Assembly (NCBI GenBank): GCA_905479665.1
Contig: CAJQNM010000120.1
Location: 1 to 7,230 of the forward strand
Origin: an uncultured Saprospiraceae bacterium
GTDB taxonomy: Bacteria; Bacteroidota; Bacteroidia; Chitinophagales; Saprospiraceae
Direction: 5' to 3'
DNA length: 7,230 nt
Below the pieces are notes generated by a model. The model had not been told where the DNA came from. It made no database searches and saw only the letters and a list, made by a program, of their open reading frames with translations. Both the position numbers and the translations under genes were made by a program. Below, one piece after another: positions 4,633 to 7,230 of the stretch (positions within the stretch are counted from its first letter, which is position 1; every line of letters starts with the position of its first letter).

Positions 4633-6624
4633 ATGAGTAGAACAATCCTATGTCTGTTAGTTGTCTTTCCAGGCTATTGTTTTAGCCAAATAGACTATGA
4701 TTCGATTTATCAGGTAGCGAAGCATCTAGACAATCAAACCGACCAAGTTGAGTACCTGGAAGGTATCTTGCAGAAGGCTTCCGAAGAGGGGGAGATTGCC
4801 CACGATTCCCTTTATTATTTATTGCTAGACATACATCAAAAAAGCAAAGATCTAGATCGTGAAATAACAACAGCTGCAAACCTGGCCTATCACTACTATC
4901 TCAACTATCAGGATGAAGAGGCACAGGAGCTCTTGAAGAAATACAGCCCTCGGATAAACCAGATGAGGAGTGAGTCCCTTCAGGCTACTGCCTGGTATAA
5001 ATTTGGAATCATCCTAAATGTGTTTAGTAGGTACGATGAAGCGCTAGGCTATTTCGGAAATGCGATCAGATTGTTTGAGGAGATGGACGACTCGACGGGA
5101 GAGAATTACGGCAATGCATTGGTGGAACGAGGTGCCATCTTGTTGGCCCAGGGAAGATATTCCGAATGCAGCATTGCCTTAAATAGTGCCAAACAACTTT
5201 TCGAACAGAACCGTGACAGTAGCGGCATGCGCGTGGTTTATCGCGAGTTATTTACCCTGTTTAGCCAAATTGAGCTATACAAAGAAGCAGAAAAGTATGC
5301 TGATTTATCTCTGTCATATACAGACAGCAAAACCGATCCTGAGGAAAGTATCATCTTGGCGGTAAATGGGGCACGTAATTTGGTCAATCAGGAAAGATAT
5401 CCAGAGGCCCTTGAAAAATATCTTGCAATCAAGGCAAGTGATCCAAGGTTTCAGCTCTATATCTACAATGGCCTCATAGAGTCACTTTATTATTCCGATC
5501 GGGGAGATTCCATCAGATATTATTTGGAGAAACTAGATGAGGTTTATGCCAGTATGGATGAGCCGGTGCAATTTCGATTTCTGGTGATGCAGTCACACTT
5601 TCTCCATCTGCTCAGTCAAAATCGATTCTCCAGTGCAGAGCAAGTTGGAAGGGATCTTATGGATCATGCGACAGCGATCAATGATGTCTCGGAAACGATG
5701 ATGTACAACAGGTTTCTAGCTGAGCTATATCGGAAGAGTGGCCAGTTTGAAAAAGCCTTTCAATATTCAAATGCATACAGTTCGATAAGAGATTCGATAC
5801 AAGCTTCAAATAAGGCCCAAGCATTGTTGCTTTATCAGACGCAATATGAAACCAAAGAGAAAGAAGCTGAAATTGATCAACTAGGCCTCCGCACTCAGCT
5901 CATGGAAAGCAGTATCTCTCGAAGTAGGCTTTTGCGCATATTGTTGCTGACTGCATTGGGGCTGCTTTTGCTTGCTGGTATAGTGGTCTATCATCGAATG
6001 CAAATCCGTCAACTCGCAAAGATGCAAGAACTCAGAACTTCCATTTCCAGTGACTTACATGACGAAGTGGGAAGCCTTCTGTCCGGGATTTCGATGCAGG
6101 CCGATATTGTGGGGTCCTTGCCTGATGCCTCTGCTCAGCGAAGTATGCTCAAAGAAATAGGTAGCAATACCCGCAGAGCGACAACGACAATGCGAGATCT
6201 GGTGTGGTCGATTGATTCAAGAAGGGATAAGGTCAGGGACCTTAAAGACAAGATTGTTGAAGCATGCTCAATGATGTTGTCTGCCGCTGGCTTCGATTAT
6301 CGTGTTTTGATCCATCCCGATGTAGACCAGGAAGCAATACTAAATCCAGAATTAAAAAAAGAAATCTACCTCATCTGCAAAGAGGCAATCAACAACGTTG
6401 CAAAGCATTCGAATGGTAGCATGGTGCAAATAAATCTGAATGGCTCCTCCAAGATGTTGAAGGTCTCCATAAGAGACAATGGACTGAAGGCTGATACTAA
6501 ATCGTTATCGGCGGGACAAGGTCTTGACAATATGCAACATCGAGCCAAAAAGATCAATAGTGATTTAGTTATCAAGCAAGATGAAAATAGCTATGAGGTA
6601 GGTCTGGTAGTGCCAATTCAATAG
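4633..6624 (+). CDS. TPR-containing membrane sensor histidine kinase (HisKA_3 / NarX-DegS type)
   Basis: A 663-residue kinase that should autophosphorylate on a histidine and pass the phosphate to a response regulator. Residues 1-19 form a signal peptide (MSRTILCLLVVFPGYCFSQ), so residues 20-432 face the periplasm. This sensor part holds TPR-like helical pairs at roughly 120-151, 162-193, 201-232, 241-269 and 356-388. A coiled linker with ETKEKEAEIDQL (406-417) leads to one transmembrane segment at 436-453. The HisKA_3 dimerisation domain begins near 460, with the phospho-acceptor His476 in SSDLHDEVGSLLSGISMQ. The ATPase domain shows the N-box KEAINNVAKHSN (Asn587/Asn588), a D-box RDNGLK (Asp615) and the G2 box GQGLDNMQHRAKKI (628-641). 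The D-box lacks the usual second glycine. The start is supported by the signal peptide. The gene diverges from the solo LuxR-type gene (191 bp between starts) and converges on the NarL-type response regulator, its likely partner. What the TPR part senses is unknown. Confidence 0.93.
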   Translation: MSRTILCLLVVFPGYCFSQIDYDSIYQVAKHLDNQTDQVEYLEGILQKASEEGEIAHDSLYYLLLDIHQKSKDLDREITTAANLAYHYYLNYQDEEAQELLKKYSPRINQMRSESLQATAWYKFGIILNVFSRYDEALGYFGNAIRLFEEMDDSTGENYGNALVERGAILLAQGRYSECSIALNSAKQLFEQNRDSSGMRVVYRELFTLFSQIELYKEAEKYADLSLSYTDSKTDPEESIILAVNGARNLVNQERYPEALEKYLAIKASDPRFQLYIYNGLIESLYYSDRGDSIRYYLEKLDEVYASMDEPVQFRFLVMQSHFLHLLSQNRFSSAEQVGRDLMDHATAINDVSETMMYNRFLAELYRKSGQFEKAFQYSNAYSSIRDSIQASNKAQALLLYQTQYETKEKEAEIDQLGLRTQLMESSISRSRLLRILLLTALGLLLLAGIVVYHRMQIRQLAKMQELRTSISSDLHDEVGSLLSGISMQADIVGSLPDASAQRSMLKEIGSNTRRATTTMRDLVWSIDSRRDKVRDLKDKIVEACSMMLSAAGFDYRVLIHPDVDQEAILNPELKKEIYLICKEAINNVAKHSNGSMVQINLNGSSKMLKVSIRDNGLKADTKSLSAGQGLDNMQHRAKKINSDLVIKQDENSYEVGLVVPIQ

Positions 6625-6658
6625 ATCCCTCGGAGTGCTGATCGCAGTGGAGAGATCT
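6623..6658. terminator. Weak inverted repeat between convergent kinase and regulator genes
   Basis: AGATC-x-CTC at 6623-6631 can pair with GAG-x-GATCT near 6650-6658 around a loop that contains a small CTG/CAG stem. The element fills the 32-bp gap between the two convergent stop codons and overlaps both genes' ends. A bidirectional terminator is expected in such a spot. There is no T-tract on either strand and the pairing is imperfect, so this is only a candidate. Confidence 0.25.
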
Positions 6659-7230
6659 ACTTCTTCAAAGCAAGACTGATGGCTTCTCCCTTGCTATTCA
6701 CTTGGAGCTTACGATAAATAGCTTTTATGTGATCATTGGTTGTGTGTTCGGAAATACCAAGTTTGTGTGCGATCATTTTGTAACTCAGACCATCGACAAG
6801 TGCATTGAGTATTTCGTTTTGCCGTGGTGAGAGCGATTCAAATTTTACCAGACGTTTTTGTGGATCGAATGATTCCATCACTTTTCGAGCTATACCTGGA
6901 CTCATAAACGACCCCCCAGCAATGATGGTCTCGAGTGCTTTCTTAATGTCCCAGATGGGAGTGTCCTTTATTATATAGCCACTGGCACCTGCCTTGAGTG
7001 CATCAAATATGTACTCGTTTTGATCAAACGTGGTCAGCATTACTATTTCAATACTTGGGTACAGTTCTCGGACTTTCGGAATTCCTTGAATTCCTGACAT
7101 GCCCAGTAAATTGATGTCCAACAAGATCATATCGATCGCATGGATGTCTGGATCTGTTTGGATCAAATCCTCCACTCTTCTCGCCGTAAAACTCACTCTG
7201 AAATTTTCGGTTCCATTAAAGAAGGTGCTC
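6657..7230 (-). CDS. NarL/FixJ-family response regulator, 5' end outside the window
   Basis: A receiver domain joined to a LuxR-type DNA-binding domain; it should act as a phosphorylation-controlled transcription factor. Visible receiver landmarks are DMILLDINLLGMSG with the phospho-acceptor Asp (codon 7118-7116), the switch threonine in IVMLTTFDQNEY and the conserved Lys in KAGASGYIIKD. The C-terminal domain reads SLSPRQNEILNALVDGLSYKMIAHKLGISEHTTNDHIKAIYRKLQV, a complete GerE-type helix-turn-helix. A GTG at 7196 could be mistaken for the start. The frame stays open upstream to the window edge (STFFNGTENFRV...), and the N-terminal beta strand and acidic pair of the receiver fold are missing. 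The true start therefore lies to the right of 7230, probably a few dozen codons away. The gene is convergent with the histidine kinase, ending 32 bp from its stop, and is its most likely phosphotransfer partner. The recognition helix differs from that of the solo GerE protein, so the two may bind different sites. Confidence 0.93.
   Translation of the reverse strand, partial: STFFNGTENFRVSFTARRVEDLIQTDPDIHAIDMILLDINLLGMSGIQGIPKVRELYPSIEIVMLTTFDQNEYIFDALKAGASGYIIKDTPIWDIKKALETIIAGGSFMSPGIARKVMESFDPQKRLVKFESLSPRQNEILNALVDGLSYKMIAHKLGISEHTTNDHIKAIYRKLQVNSKGEAISLALKK

Noticed and set aside
4628..4636. Two-codon ATG-AAA-TGA mini-frame overlapping the kinase start as ATGA
   Set aside because: Translational coupling is imaginable, but such a short frame arises easily by chance and no supporting leader signal is visible.

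Overview
The window most likely comes from a member of the phylum Bacteroidota, possibly Cytophagales-like; the rank below phylum is a guess. Three things point there. One promoter matches the Bacteroidota consensus (TTTG, 19 bp, TAnnTTTG). None of the five visible starts has an obvious Shine-Dalgarno sequence. The proteins are also typical of the phylum: a Fibrobacter-type 'major paralogous domain' protein, a TPR-fronted HisKA_3 histidine kinase and a NarL-type response regulator. Coding density is high, base composition is moderate, and no tRNA, rRNA, CRISPR array, transposase or integrase gene was seen.

Layout. Bases 1-138 hold no callable gene but contain a GC-rich structured element with a perfect 12-bp inverted repeat. 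Four genes follow on the minus strand. Read in their direction of transcription they are: a 66-residue protein that is nothing but a LuxR/GerE DNA-binding domain (4441 to 4241), a 572-residue secreted fibre-like protein (4184 to 2466), a 166-residue secreted protein of unknown function (2435 to 1935), and a 571-residue secreted beta-helix/Fib_succ_major protein (1854 to 139). The first three look like one operon, with a promoter at 4464-4494 and a hairpin-plus-T9 terminator at 1906-1933. The fourth lies beyond that terminator. On the plus strand, a 663-residue sensor histidine kinase (4633-6624) diverges from the small regulator. It converges on a response regulator gene (minus strand, 6657 to beyond the right edge), whose start is outside the window.

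How it may work together (inference). The kinase and NarL-type response regulator are probably partners. The 191-bp region between the kinase and the solo regulator carries two related palindromes whose centres are 32 bp apart, about three helical turns. The nearer one overlaps the -33 element of the operon promoter. This is the layout expected if a dimeric LuxR-type regulator (the response regulator, the solo GerE protein, or both) switches on an operon for exported surface proteins. This signal-to-surface-protein module is the most interesting candidate system here. Its output function is unknown, because neither the fibre-like protein nor the 166-residue protein has a function that can be read from sequence.
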